Source: Spirochaetota bacterium (GTDB lineage Bacteria > Spirochaetota > Spirochaetia > JABEVK01). Taken from it: a stretch of 36,317 nt of DNA. The notes under the pieces were generated by a model, which saw only the letters and a list, made by a program, of their open reading frames with translations, was not told the DNA's origin and did not search any database. The DNA lies in contig JAIFLN010000019.1 of NCBI GenBank assembly GCA_020049045.1, positions 67,609-103,925 on the forward strand, read 5' to 3'. Positions 8,265 through 18,576 of the stretch are shown piece by piece; within the stretch, counting starts at the first letter, position 1, and each line of letters starts with the position of its first letter. The position numbers and the translations under genes are program-made.

Positions 8265-11200
8265 TTCACCTCCGCGGTGTCAGCCGCTTTCTGGGCCTTG
8301 AGAACTTTCTTGTAGTCAGTCGGCATGACCAGGACAAACTCGCTCCGGTGGGTCTCCCACTCCGCAAGCAAAGACTCGGCCACATCCGAGCCTGTGTGCT
8401 GGTAGTGCTTCTGAATCAGGGACTTTACAAGGGCAAGGTCTTCCGCAGAAGGCTTCTCCATCTCGACCATCTGAAGGTTGATGTTATCCTTCAGCTGATT
8501 TCTCGGGTCCCAGACATAGGCGACACCGCCGGACATTCCGGCAGCAAAGTTGCGGCCAGTGGTACCGAGAATCAGTGCGACACCCCGGGTCATATACTCA
8601 CAACCATGGTCGCCCACACCTTCGACGACCACAGTAGCACCCGAGTTCCTAACAGCGAACCGTTCGGCGGCAATGCCCCGTAAAAACGCTTCACCCGCGG
8701 TGGCACCGTAGAAAGCAACGTTGCCCAGAAGGATGTTTTCACTGGGTTTGAATCCTGCATCGGAGGGAGGAGCGATAATAATGCGCCCACCCGACAGACC
8801 CTTGCCGACATAGTCGTTGGCATCACCTTCGAGATAAAAAGTGACACCAGGAGCCAGCCAGGCACCAAAGCTCTGTCCGGCATGCCCTGTGAATCGAACC
8901 GTGATGGAACCTTCCGACAGACCGAGTGCTCCTTTTTTCTTCGTGATCACATGGCTGAGCATGGTCCCTGTCGAGCGGTCGAGGTTTGTGATTTTCGTGG
9001 AAAAGTCCACCTTGACACCTTGATCAAGAGCGGGCTGGGCCTGAGCGATCAGGGTGTTGTCCAGCACTTTGTCGAGGCCATGGTCCTGTTCTCTGGTCTT
9101 GTAGAGTCCTGCCTCGGGATAGGGCTTTTTAGCAGGGGCAAGCAACTTGGAAAGATCAAGATTCCGGCTCTTCCAGTGAAGCACAGCGGCATCGGTTTCC
9201 AGCAAGTCAACGCGGCCGACCAGTTCGTTCAGCGTTCGAATGCCAAGTGAGGCCATGATTTTTCGGGCTTCTTCGGCAATGAAATGAAAGTAGCGCTGAA
9301 CATATTCGGGCTTGCCCTTGAAGCGCTCGCGTAGTTTCGGATCTTGGGTGGCAATGCCGACGGGACAGGTGTTTTTGTGGCACTTACGCATCATGATACA
9401 GCCCAGCGTGATCAGCGGCCCGGTGGCGAAGCCCATTTCTTCGGCACCCAAAAGAGCTGCGATGACCATGTCACGACCGGTTTTTAGTTGACCGTCGGTT
9501 TGAATGGTCACCCGGCTTCGGAGGTCGTTCATCACAAGTGTCTGATGGGTTTCGGCCAAGCCGAGCTCCCAAGGCAAACCTGCATTTTTGACACCCGTCA
9601 GAGGTGAGGCACCCGTTCCACCCTCATGGCCGGAAATCAGAATATGGTCCGCATGCCCCTTGGCCACACCGGCGGCAATGGTACCGACACCGACTTCAGA
9701 AACCAGCTTGACGCTGATTCGTGCCTTGGGGTTGGCGTTTTTCAAGTCAAAAATCAACTGAGCGAGGTCCTCAATGGAATAAATATCGTGGTGCGGAGGC
9801 GGTGAAATCAGTCCGACACCGGGGGTCGAACCACGGGTCTTAGCGATGGTCTTGTCAACTTTGTGTCCAGGAAGCTCGCCCCCTTCCCCAGGCTTGGCCC
9901 CTTGGGCCATTTTAATCTGGATTTCGTCAGCGTTCGTCAGGTAATCGATGGTCACACCGAAGCGGCCCGAGGCGACCTGCTTGATCGCCGAGCGTTTGCT
10001 GTCACCGTTGGCCATCTTGAGAAAACGCGCAGGGTCTTCTCCCCCTTCCCCGGTGTTGCTCTTGCCGCCCAAACGGTTCATGGCTACGGCCAGTGTCTCA
10101 TGGGCTTCCAGGCTGATCGAACCGTAGCTCATCGCCCCGGTCACAAAGCGCTTAACAATCGAACTGGCAGCTTCGACTTCTTCGAGAGGGACAGCGGTGG
10201 TTCCGCTCTTAAACTTGAAAAGCCCGTGAAGGGTGGCCTGTGAAGTCGATCGGTCCGACTGACGGGCAGCGAAACGGTCGTAAGCGGCCTGATCGTTCTG
10301 CCAGACGGCCCGCTGCAAATCGGCGATCGATTCAGGATCCCACATATGTTTCTCACCGCCGAAGCGGTAGTGGTAGTCACCTGGGTTGGGCAGGGAGTCA
10401 AACGGATCGGTATTGCCAAGAGGATACCCCATTTGGTGGCGCTTGAGAGCCTCCCCGGCCAACACATCAAAGCCGGCACCTTCGATGCGGCTTGCGGTTC
10501 CGGCAAAGGCCTTGCCGATCACCGAGGAATCCAGACCCACCGCTTCAAAGATCTGCGAACCCTTATAACTTTCAAGAGTTGAGATTCCCATTTTGCCAAA
10601 GACCTTCCGCATTCCCTTTGAAACGCCCTTGAGGTAGTGTTCAATGAGTTCTTCAACAGTGTGCTTGCCTTCATACTTGCCGTCTACCAGCATCTTTTCC
10701 AAGGCTTCAAAGGTCAGATATGGGTTCACAGCATCGGCACCAAAACCTGCCAACATGCAGAAATGATGCACTTCACGGGGTTCACCCGACTCAACCAGCA
10801 AACCGATCTGGTTGCGGCACTCAAGACGGGTAAGGTGATGGTGCACGGTACCCGTCGCCAGGAGTGCCGAAATTGGAACACGGAGAGCGCTGATTTGTCG
10901 GTCACTCAGGATCACCAGGGAATAACCGTCAGAAAGGGCTTTCTCAGCCTCAACGGCGATGCGATCAAGAGCCTTCAGAAGTCCCTTTTCACCTTCGCTC
11001 TTTGGATAGGTCATATCGATGACCTTCGTCTTCCACCCCTGCACCTCACTGTGTTTGATAGCACCAAGCTGTTCATTTGTCAGCAAAGGATTAGGAAGAT
11101 GAAGCCTGTGAGCATGCGCCTCGGTGCTTTCAAGAAGGTTGTGTTCCGGTCCGATGTAACTCTCGAGACTCATGACGATTTCTTCTCGAATGGAATCGAT

Positions 11201-12829
11201 GGGTGGATTGGTGACCTGGGCAAACAATTGCTTGAAGTAGTCGTACATGACTCGGGGCTTCTCCGATAGTACGGCCAAAGCGGTGTCATTCCCCATGGAA
11301 CCAAGAGGCTCCTGCCCCTCTTCTCCCATGGGCTTGATAATCACTTCGAGACTTTCCTGTGTGTAGCCGAAGGCCTTCATCCGAGCTTCGACGGTGGTAG
11401 AATCAAAACCATGGGGTTCCTGCAGGGTCAGAATATCTTCGACTGTCATCTCCTGACGGGAAACCCATTCGGCGTAAGGACGCTGCGCGGAGATTTTTGA
11501 CTTCAGCTCCCCATCGTCGATGATCCGGCCCTGCTCGAAGTCGACCAGAAACATCTTTCCTGGCTGCAAACGGCCTTTTTGCCGTATATTCGACTCAGGA
11601 ACTTCAATCACCCCGACTTCACTGGCGAGGATAACAATATCGTCCTTGGTGACATAAAACCGGCTGGGCCGAAGACCATTGCGGTCAAGGACAGCCCCAA
11701 TAACTTTGCCGTCCGTGAAACTGATCGAGGCCGGTCCGTCCCAAGGTTCCATAATAGCGCTGTGGTAGCGGTAGAAGGCTTGTTTGGCAGGATCCATGGT
11801 GGTGTGGTTCTGCCAGGCTTCAGGAATCATCATCATGACCGCTTCGGGGAGAGACCTGCCTGAAAGCAGCAAGAGTTCCAGTACGTTGTCAAAGTCACCC
11901 GAGTCGGAGAGGTCCGGTTCAATAATGGGGAAAGCCTGCGAAAGTTCCGGGCCGAACAGGTCGCTTCGAAGGGCTTTCTGCCGGGCAAACATTTTGTTGA
12001 TGTTGCCTCGAACCGTATTGATCTCACCGTTGTGACTCATATAACGAAGAGGCTGGGCGCGATCCCAACTGGGGAAGGTGTTGGTGGAAAAGCGGCTGTG
12101 CACCATTGCCAAGTGGGTGATGTAGTCCGTGTCGTCGAGATCTTTGGCATAATAGGACCATACTTGATCGGGGGTGAGCATCCCCTTGTAAACCATGACC
12201 TTAGTGGAGAGGCTGGCAATGTAAAGGAAGGAGTCGGGGTCGAAAACTGGCTTTGACCGAAGGGTATGCACAGCTTTCTTTCGAACCAGAAAAAGCTTGC
12301 GGTCGAAACTGTCGGCATCCATACCAACGGGGGCCCAGACAAAGAGAGTTTCAATAACCGGCTCAGCCGCTCTGGCAGAAGGACCAAGGTTTGAATTGTC
12401 TACCGGATTGCGCCGCCAGCCGAGAACCTTGACGCCAAGCGAGCTGGCAATTTTTACGAATTCCGCCTTGCAGGCTTCCCGTTGTCCCTTGTCCTGGGGA
12501 AGAAAGACAAGACCTGCCGCCCAAGTTCCTTGAGCAGGAAGGGCAATTCCTGCATCCCTTTTGGCAACTTTCTCGAGAAACTCCCATGGAAGGGCCGTGA
12601 GAATCCCAGCGCCATCACCGGTGTTTTCCTCGGCGCCCCGGGCTCCCCGGTGGTCCATGCGGCACAGGATATTAGAAGCATCCTGGAGAATTTGATGACT
12701 GCGCTTACCCTTGATATGGGCAAGAAAGCCAATTCCACAGGAGTCTTTTTCAAACTGGGGGTCGTAAAGCCCCTCATTGCCCGGTCGTTTGACCATCGCC
12801 ATTGGTTTCCCCCTCGGTCCGCGCTTCAC
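8261..12829 (-). CDS. gltB: Glutamate synthase large subunit
   Basis: [22 protein letters not shown] (class-II GAT Cys), [81 protein letters not shown]. 12829 is a GTG; the start may be slightly downstream. Confidence 0.98.
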   Translation of the reverse strand: MKRGPRGKPMAMVKRPGNEGLYDPQFEKDSCGIGFLAHIKGKRSHQILQDASNILCRMDHRGARGAEENTGDGAGILTALPWEFLEKVAKRDAGIALPAQGTWAAGLVFLPQDKGQREACKAEFVKIASSLGVKVLGWRRNPVDNSNLGPSARAAEPVIETLFVWAPVGMDADSFDRKLFLVRKKAVHTLRSKPVFDPDSFLYIASLSTKVMVYKGMLTPDQVWSYYAKDLDDTDYITHLAMVHSRFSTNTFPSWDRAQPLRYMSHNGEINTVRGNINKMFARQKALRSDLFGPELSQAFPIIEPDLSDSGDFDNVLELLLLSGRSLPEAVMMMIPEAWQNHTTMDPAKQAFYRYHSAIMEPWDGPASISFTDGKVIGAVLDRNGLRPSRFYVTKDDIVILASEVGVIEVPESNIRQKGRLQPGKMFLVDFEQGRIIDDGELKSKISAQRPYAEWVSRQEMTVEDILTLQEPHGFDSTTVEARMKAFGYTQESLEVIIKPMGEEGQEPLGSMGNDTALAVLSEKPRVMYDYFKQLFAQVTNPPIDSIREEIVMSLESYIGPEHNLLESTEAHAHRLHLPNPLLTNEQLGAIKHSEVQGWKTKVIDMTYPKSEGEKGLLKALDRIAVEAEKALSDGYSLVILSDRQISALRVPISALLATGTVHHHLTRLECRNQIGLLVESGEPREVHHFCMLAGFGADAVNPYLTFEALEKMLVDGKYEGKHTVEELIEHYLKGVSKGMRKVFGKMGISTLESYKGSQIFEAVGLDSSVIGKAFAGTASRIEGAGFDVLAGEALKRHQMGYPLGNTDPFDSLPNPGDYHYRFGGEKHMWDPESIADLQRAVWQNDQAAYDRFAARQSDRSTSQATLHGLFKFKSGTTAVPLEEVEAASSIVKRFVTGAMSYGSISLEAHETLAVAMNRLGGKSNTGEGGEDPARFLKMANGDSKRSAIKQVASGRFGVTIDYLTNADEIQIKMAQGAKPGEGGELPGHKVDKTIAKTRGSTPGVGLISPPPHHDIYSIEDLAQLIFDLKNANPKARISVKLVSEVGVGTIAAGVAKGHADHILISGHEGGTGASPLTGVKNAGLPWELGLAETHQTLVMNDLRSRVTIQTDGQLKTGRDMVIAALLGAEEMGFATGPLITLGCIMMRKCHKNTCPVGIATQDPKLRERFKGKPEYVQRYFHFIAEEARKIMASLGIRTLNELVGRVDLLETDAAVLHWKSRNLDLSKLLAPAKKPYPEAGLYKTREQDHGLDKVLDNTLIAQAQPALDQGVKVDFSTKITNLDRSTGTMLSHVITKKKGALGLSEGSITVRFTGHAGQSFGAWLAPGVTFYLEGDANDYVGKGLSGGRIIIAPPSDAGFKPSENILLGNVAFYGATAGEAFLRGIAAERFAVRNSGATVVVEGVGDHGCEYMTRGVALILGTTGRNFAAGMSGGVAYVWDPRNQLKDNINLQMVEMEKPSAEDLALVKSLIQKHYQHTGSDVAESLLAEWETHRSEFVLVMPTDYKKVLKAQKAADTAEVK

Positions 12830-14583
12830 ATGCTGCGCAGGAACGGAATGTTCAACAGTCCGAAGACATTTTTCAAAACTTGAAGGACAGCTCTCGACAG
12901 GGACAAGCGCCCCGCGACCAACTTGGGATTTTCGGCCACCAAAACCGGGTGGTCGTGATAGAACCGGGCATATACCTTTGCCAAATCGTAAGCAAACCCT
13001 GCCACAACGCTTGGATCACGAGTCCTTCCGGCGGTTTCCACAACCTCGGGGAATTGGGCCAAAAGCTTGACAAGGTCCCATTCTTCCTGGCTCGACAAAA
13101 GTGAGGCATCCCAGGCTGCGAGCTGCTCAGGGGCTTTCGCCAGCATGGAACTGATCCTCGCACCCATATATTGCAGATAGGGTCCGGTGTTGCCATTGAA
13201 AGACAGCGTTTCTTTGGGATCGAAAATCATATCCTTTGACGGGGTTGCCTGCAGCAGGAAGTAATGAAGAGCTCCCAGCGCGATGAGTTCTGCGGTTTTC
13301 ACCGGATCTCCCACCTCGTCCTCACGTCCCTTGGAACGAATTTCTTCGAGTGCACCATCCCTGAGATCATCAAGAATATCGTCAGCGTCTGCAGTCGTCC
13401 CTGAACGGCTTTTGATTCGGCTTCCATCGGGAAGTTTCACCATGCCGTAACTGAGGTGGAACAAATTCGCAGTCCAATCGTAACCAAGGGCCTTCAGCAC
13501 AAAGAACAGCACCCGGAAATGAAAATCCTGCTCATTGGCTACGACATAGACCAACTGGTTGAAAGGCCAATCCCGATGGCGGCTAATAGCGGTACCCAAA
13601 TCCTGAGTGATATAAATCGAGGTGCCATCCGGTCTGAGCATCACTTTGACAGCGTTGGTCTCGTCCTCGTTACGGTCTTTCCAGGGAAGATCCACAACAA
13701 CCGCTCCGTCCTCGCGCTTCCTGAAGACACGGGAAGCCAAACCTTTCAGAACCTCATCCTTTCCCAAGAGGTAGGTTTCACTTTCTTTGTAAAGCCTATC
13801 AAAAGAAATCCCCTGGCGTGCATAGGTCTGACCGACACCCTCAAACGCCCACCCGTTCATCCTTTTCCAAAGATTTCGAACTTCGGTATCGCCTGCTTCC
13901 CACGCCAGTAGAAGAGCTTGCGCCTGTGTTTCGGCCGTAGGATCGGTTTCGGACCATTGGGAATATTTCACATAGTAGTCACCAACAAAACGATCTGGCT
14001 TGATTCCCTCAGACTCTGGAGTCTTGCCTTCTCCATACTTCTGATAAGCCAACATCGACTTGCAGATATGAATACCCCGGTCGTTAATCAGGTTGACCTT
14101 GTGGACTTCCGCACCGTTGGCCCTCAAAATCCGGCTCATCGACTCCCCGAGGGTGTTGTTTCTCAAATGACCGATATGAAGCGGTTTGTTGGTATTGGGG
14201 CTGGAAAATTCCAGCATGACCCTGGCACCGGCCAGCGCCTGGGTGCAACCCCAACCCTCACCTGCAGTCAAAACCTGATTGATCACCGAAGCCGTCACTT
14301 CCGGACGGGAGAACCGCAAATTGACGTAGGGGCCAAGGGCGAAAATTTCTGCTTCGGAAGAGAATTCACCCAAAATTTGAACAAGTTGCTTGGAAAGGAG
14401 AGGAGGAGCCTGCCGAAGTACCTTGGCATAAGTGAACATAGGAAAGGCCAAATCACCCATCTCTGGTTTGGGAGGAACTTCGGCTATAACATTTTCCAAG
14501 TCCAAGGTTTGACCCGCAGCCTGAAAAAGCCGGCTGAGCGCTGTATGAAACCTTTGCTTCCAGAGACCCTGAAGATTCTTCAT
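12826..14583 (-). CDS. argS: Arginyl-tRNA synthetase
   Basis: MKNLQGLWKQRFHTALSRLFQ...EFSSPNTNKPLHIGHLRNNTLGESMSRIL...VVANEQDFHFRVLFFVLKALGY...MVKLPDGSRIKSRSGT. Confidence 0.97.
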   Translation of the reverse strand: MKNLQGLWKQRFHTALSRLFQAAGQTLDLENVIAEVPPKPEMGDLAFPMFTYAKVLRQAPPLLSKQLVQILGEFSSEAEIFALGPYVNLRFSRPEVTASVINQVLTAGEGWGCTQALAGARVMLEFSSPNTNKPLHIGHLRNNTLGESMSRILRANGAEVHKVNLINDRGIHICKSMLAYQKYGEGKTPESEGIKPDRFVGDYYVKYSQWSETDPTAETQAQALLLAWEAGDTEVRNLWKRMNGWAFEGVGQTYARQGISFDRLYKESETYLLGKDEVLKGLASRVFRKREDGAVVVDLPWKDRNEDETNAVKVMLRPDGTSIYITQDLGTAISRHRDWPFNQLVYVVANEQDFHFRVLFFVLKALGYDWTANLFHLSYGMVKLPDGSRIKSRSGTTADADDILDDLRDGALEEIRSKGREDEVGDPVKTAELIALGALHYFLLQATPSKDMIFDPKETLSFNGNTGPYLQYMGARISSMLAKAPEQLAAWDASLLSSQEEWDLVKLLAQFPEVVETAGRTRDPSVVAGFAYDLAKVYARFYHDHPVLVAENPKLVAGRLSLSRAVLQVLKNVFGLLNIPFLRSM

Positions 14584-14593
14584 GTTGAACGAA

Positions 14594-14622
14594 AGTAAAA
14601 CAGAATGGAGGACTTTGGTCAA
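14594..14622 (-). promoter_or_regulatory. Putative argS promoter implying a near-leaderless mRNA
   Basis: TTGACC-17 nt-TTTACT ending 10 nt before the argS ATG; the TTG of the -35 is the start chosen in the ORF track. Confidence 0.45.
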
Positions 14623-14989
14623 GGTTTAACGAGGATTCGATGAAAATGTGAACAAATATGGTCCGTGTAACAGAGTATCAGGAAATTATGAAAAAAAATA
14701 TAACAACATTTCGTCGTTTTTTAGAAAAGTACCTATTGGTAACACGCAATTTGTGATTCTTTTAGGTTATTTGAGCTGGAAGTATAAAAAAACACAATAA
14801 TGTTTGCTCATAGCCCTTTTCCCTTCCTTGATGCAGGAGAAAAACCTCCAATATTTTCTTCAAAACTTAAAGCAACGGACCTTGCAACTCTGTCAGGGGT
14901 ATAGGAGGCTCATTATGAACGCGATAGGATTGTTTCTTTGGGACACACAGGCCAGGACAGAGTACAGGGGAACAACAAAGGAGCGCAGT

Positions 14990-15202
14990 ATGCATTGGGT
15001 ATTTGACCGGGTTGAAGGGTCCATGGCCGTCTGTACCAACGATGCCGGGCAAAAACGGGACATTTCTGTTGACTCCCTCCCTTTTAGGCTCAAAGAAGGT
15101 GATGTGCTGATAGAAAAGAATGGTTGCTTTTTACGTGATGAGGTGGAGACAGCACGGCGGCGGCGGGAAATCAATGACCTCGTGAAGGGTATGTGGGCGT
15201 AA
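14990..15202 (+). CDS. DUF3006-like small protein (alternative in-frame start at 14915)
   Basis: MHWVFDRVEGSMAVCTNDAGQKRDISVDSLPFRLKEGDVLIEKNGCFLRDEVETARRRREINDLVKGMW; AAGGAG upstream; paired with a ComEC-like MBL hydrolase. Confidence 0.72.
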   Translation: MHWVFDRVEGSMAVCTNDAGQKRDISVDSLPFRLKEGDVLIEKNGCFLRDEVETARRRREINDLVKGMWA

Positions 15203-15995
15203 CACTGACCGTTTTTCCATCGCTGACTACCGTTACGGTACCTTGGTCGGTGCGGAAGAGCTCGACATCGGCTTTCCGAAGCCGGTTGACAACCTCCTTG
15301 GACGGATGCCCGTAACGGTTGTCTTTGCCAACCGAAATGACAGCGACTTGCGGCTTGACGGCTCTGAGAAACGAAGCCGTGGTTGAACCCGAACTGCCAT
15401 GATGTCCAACTTTGAGAACGGTAGCCTGGAGAGGAACGGAACCATTTAACATCAACTCTTCGGCTTCCTTTCCAGCATCACCCGTGAACAGAAAGCTGGT
15501 GGAGCCAAAATCGATGCGGAGGACTGCGGACCCTTCGTTCAGGTCATCCTTGGTATCACCTATCGGACCCACAAAGGTGCACAAAGCAGCCCCCAGAGGA
15601 AAACTCACACCTGGCAGGGGGTTCTGAAAGACCATCCCTTTGGCTTTGACGGCCAGAATGAAATTGCGGTAGGTCGCTGTGGTAGTCACCTGCCTGGGAA
15701 ACCAGATCTTCCCGATGGGAAAGGAAGCCACTATCGAATCCATTGCTCCGATGTGGTCTTCGTGGGCATGGGTGGCAACGACAGCAACAAAGCGAGTTAC
15801 CTTCTGAACTTGGAGATAATCCTCAATCAGTGGTAGGTCGTCGTTATTCCCGGCATCGATCAGCAACGAGTCGTCTCCCTGCCGCACCAATATGCAGTCG
15901 GCTTGCCCCACATCGATGAAAGTGACCTGCAGGGTGCCAGTGGCAGGTTGGGCAAAAGCCAGAACTGGAAAAAGGAGCCAAAGCAGTAGTTTCAT
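15171..15995 (-). CDS. Secreted ComEC/Rec2-C-terminal-like metallo-beta-lactamase fold hydrolase
   Basis: Signal peptide MKLLLWLLFPVLAFAQ; TFIDVGQADCILVRQGDDSLLIDAGNN; ATHAHEDHIGAMDSI; FTGDAGKEAEE; LKVGHHGSSGSTTASFL. Confidence 0.92.
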   Translation of the reverse strand: MKLLLWLLFPVLAFAQPATGTLQVTFIDVGQADCILVRQGDDSLLIDAGNNDDLPLIEDYLQVQKVTRFVAVVATHAHEDHIGAMDSIVASFPIGKIWFPRQVTTTATYRNFILAVKAKGMVFQNPLPGVSFPLGAALCTFVGPIGDTKDDLNEGSAVLRIDFGSTSFLFTGDAGKEAEELMLNGSVPLQATVLKVGHHGSSGSTTASFLRAVKPQVAVISVGKDNRYGHPSKEVVNRLRKADVELFRTDQGTVTVVSDGKTVSVTPTYPSRGH

Positions 15996-16483
15996 CGGAA
16001 AACCTTGGGGACCAATCTACCCGTCTTCTTTTGATACTCTGAATAGTCAGGGTAGCGCAAACACAACCAACGCTCCTCCAAACGACTCTTCGAAGCAAAA
16101 AGCAGGAGCAAGGTCAGGTCGAAGAAGACCAAGGTAGGATCTTTCCAAATCACAGCCCAAGCTAAGAAGAGAAGCACCAGCGAGGTATAAATAGGGTGCC
16201 GCAGAACCCGATACGGCCCCCGGATGACCAGGACTGAATCATCTCTAGGTTTGGGGAGTGGGGAGAGATTGGTGCCAAGAGCGAACACCGAACTCAAAGC
16301 TAAAGCACCACCACTCAAGACAAGGGCCGCAGAAAGAGCCACCTCCCACCCTTGAAAACCTTGGCCCCAAGGGGCTATGGGAAAGTTCAACCAGAAGACC
16401 ACAAAAGGCCAGCTCAACATCAGAATCCAGAGAACAACTTGAGCAATAACCCAGGGCAGGCCGGTAGAAAGCGGGCGGGACAT
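15992..16483 (-). CDS. Isoprenylcysteine/phospholipid methyltransferase-like integral membrane protein
   Basis: VIRGPYRVLRHPIYTSLVLLFLAWAVIWKDP...EERWLCLRYPDYSEYQKKTGRLVP, ICMT/PEMT-type C-terminal motif. Start MSRPLSTG; the upstream ORF extension is antisense to uvrD. Confidence 0.85.
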   Translation of the reverse strand: MSRPLSTGLPWVIAQVVLWILMLSWPFVVFWLNFPIAPWGQGFQGWEVALSAALVLSGGALALSSVFALGTNLSPLPKPRDDSVLVIRGPYRVLRHPIYTSLVLLFLAWAVIWKDPTLVFFDLTLLLLFASKSRLEERWLCLRYPDYSEYQKKTGRLVPKVFR

Positions 16484-16556
16484 GAAACCAGAATACCACA
16501 TCTTGGAGTAGGCCAAGGGGGTTGTCCCCCCTCTCCCTTTTCCGTACCCTACCACC

Positions 16557-18569
16557 ATGGCAAGTTTGCAGGATTTGGGACTCAACCCCGAACAGGACGA
16601 TGCAGTCCATACTATTGAGGGCCCGCTGCTCATTATTGCCGGAGCAGGGAGCGGCAAGACCAGGGTCATTACATTCCGTATCGCCCATATGCTTGAGAGC
16701 CACATACCCCAGAGCGCGATTTTGGCTCTGACCTTCACCAATAAAGCCGCAAGGGAAATGGAGGAACGGGCCAAGGCCATTACGGGACGAAAACTGACCA
16801 ATTTGACCGTCAGCACTTTCCATGCTTTTGGAGTTCAAATTCTCCGTGAAAACGGTGAAGCCCTCGGTTACCGCCCCAACTTTACGATCTACGACACCGA
16901 TGACTGCCTGACGCTGCTCAAAGAATGCGCCAGAGAGCTAGGTCAGAGTTGGGAAACACAGGAACTTCAAGAGGCGGCGCAGCAGATCTCAGCGGTGAAA
17001 AGTCAGCGCAAGGGCTGGTCTGACGAGCCGGCGGAGGTGAAAAAGCTCTACCGTGAATATGCCGAGCATTTAATGCTTTACAACGCAGTCGACTTCGATG
17101 ACTTGATCACCAAACCCATAGAAATCTTTGAAAATCACCCCGACATTTTGGCTCAATATCGTGAACGCTACCGTTATGTCATGGTGGATGAGTTCCAGGA
17201 TACCAGCCTCACTCAATTCCGCTTTGTCAAACACCTGACCGAGGAACATCGGAATCTTTGCGTGGTGGGAGACGATGATCAGTCAATTTACTCCTGGCGG
17301 GGAGCCAACTATGAGAATATTCTGCTGTTTGAAAAAACGTTTCCTGAACGTAAGGAAATCAAACTGGAACAGAATTACCGTTCCACCGGGGCCATTCTTG
17401 CTGCGGCGAATGCACTGATTCTCAACAACACCAACCGTAAGGAAAAAGCCTTATGGACCAAAGCCGACGAGGGAAACGTCATTGAACTGGTTCATCCGGA
17501 GGATGAAACTAAAGAAGCCAACTTCATAGCCGATACCATCAAGACGCTGATCTTCCGTGAAAACCGCAAGTATGACGACTTTGGAATTCTGGTCCGTACC
17601 AACAGTTTGACTAAGAACATTGAAATGACTTTACTGGCGCAAAATATCCCCTACAAGATGTCGGGTGGAACCAGCTTCTTCCAACGGAAAGAGGTGAAAG
17701 ATGTGATTGCTTATCTGCGGGTTCTCACCAACCCGCGGGATGATGTCAACTTTTTACGCATTTTGAACACTCCCAGACGTGGCGCCGGCAAGGGGCTTAT
17801 GGAAGTGCTCAATCGAGTAGCATCCTTGAAGAAGGAACCCTTGTACGATGCGTTGAAGGATATTCTCCTGTCAGACCAGGCTCCCATTACCGATCAAGCG
17901 CGAGCAGATTTGATGGAGTTTGTCGAACTGATCGAAGAGTACCGGCGAAAAGCCCGTCAACCCAAGGTCAAGTTTGCCCCTCACCTGAAGCAGCTTCTTG
18001 AGGATATTCAGTATTGGGAGTTCCTGCTGGCCGATAATCCCAACAGCGACAAGGTTGCCAAGTGGAAATACCAGAACGCCGAAAGCCTGGTCAAGTTTCT
18101 CGATGACTGGGAAAATGATCCGGAAGCCCCGCGCACCGATCTGATGAGTTTTCTGAACCGCATCCAGCTCATCACCCGTGACGATCTCAACGACAAAGAA
18201 GAAAAGGGTTCGGTCAGTCTGATGACCATTCATGCTTCAAAGGGGCTTGAATTCAACGTGGTGTTTCTCATGGGTGTCGAAGATAAAATTCTTCCTCACG
18301 AGCGTAGTGTCGAGGAAGGCCCTCACATGATCGAGGAGGAGAGGCGACTGTTTTATGTGGCAATTACGCGTGCCAGACAGAAGCTCTATATGACGGCTTG
18401 TACCACCAGACGAACCATGAAGGAGACCTTTCAACCGGCACCCAGCCCGTTTCTGGAAGAAATTCCCGCGCTTCTGCTCAAGGTGAGTGACGGTTCACCG
18501 CAGGAAGAAGCAACCGTCGACGAGCTGGAATCCTTGATGATGAACCTGAAAAAAGCTCAAGGAGCCTAG
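16557..18569 (+). CDS. UvrD/PcrA/Rep-family superfamily 1 DNA helicase
   Basis: LNPEQDDAVHTIEGPLLIIAGAGSGKTRVITFRIAHML, VDEFQDTSLTQF, VGDDDQSIYSWRGAN, LEQNYRST, LMTIHASKGLEFNVVFLMG, ERRLFYVAITRAR. Confidence 0.97.
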   Translation: MASLQDLGLNPEQDDAVHTIEGPLLIIAGAGSGKTRVITFRIAHMLESHIPQSAILALTFTNKAAREMEERAKAITGRKLTNLTVSTFHAFGVQILRENGEALGYRPNFTIYDTDDCLTLLKECARELGQSWETQELQEAAQQISAVKSQRKGWSDEPAEVKKLYREYAEHLMLYNAVDFDDLITKPIEIFENHPDILAQYRERYRYVMVDEFQDTSLTQFRFVKHLTEEHRNLCVVGDDDQSIYSWRGANYENILLFEKTFPERKEIKLEQNYRSTGAILAAANALILNNTNRKEKALWTKADEGNVIELVHPEDETKEANFIADTIKTLIFRENRKYDDFGILVRTNSLTKNIEMTLLAQNIPYKMSGGTSFFQRKEVKDVIAYLRVLTNPRDDVNFLRILNTPRRGAGKGLMEVLNRVASLKKEPLYDALKDILLSDQAPITDQARADLMEFVELIEEYRRKARQPKVKFAPHLKQLLEDIQYWEFLLADNPNSDKVAKWKYQNAESLVKFLDDWENDPEAPRTDLMSFLNRIQLITRDDLNDKEEKGSVSLMTIHASKGLEFNVVFLMGVEDKILPHERSVEEGPHMIEEERRLFYVAITRARQKLYMTACTTRRTMKETFQPAPSPFLEEIPALLLKVSDGSPQEEATVDELESLMMNLKKAQGA

Positions 18570-18576
18570 GTTCGGC

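Noticed and set aside
8348-12883. Many plus-strand ORFs opposite gltB
   Set aside because: gltB is unambiguous across the whole interval; the plus ORFs are frame shadows of a GC-rich CDS.
14804-14914. Upstream part of the 132-aa ORF before the DUF3006-like domain
   Set aside because: No SD at 14804 and no domain similarity; the SD-supported starts are 14915 and 14990.
16245-16838. 197-aa minus-strand ORF and the long N-terminal extension of the ICMT-like ORF
   Set aside because: Both extend antisense into the UvrD-like helicase. The methyltransferase-like protein starts naturally at MSRPLSTG (16483).
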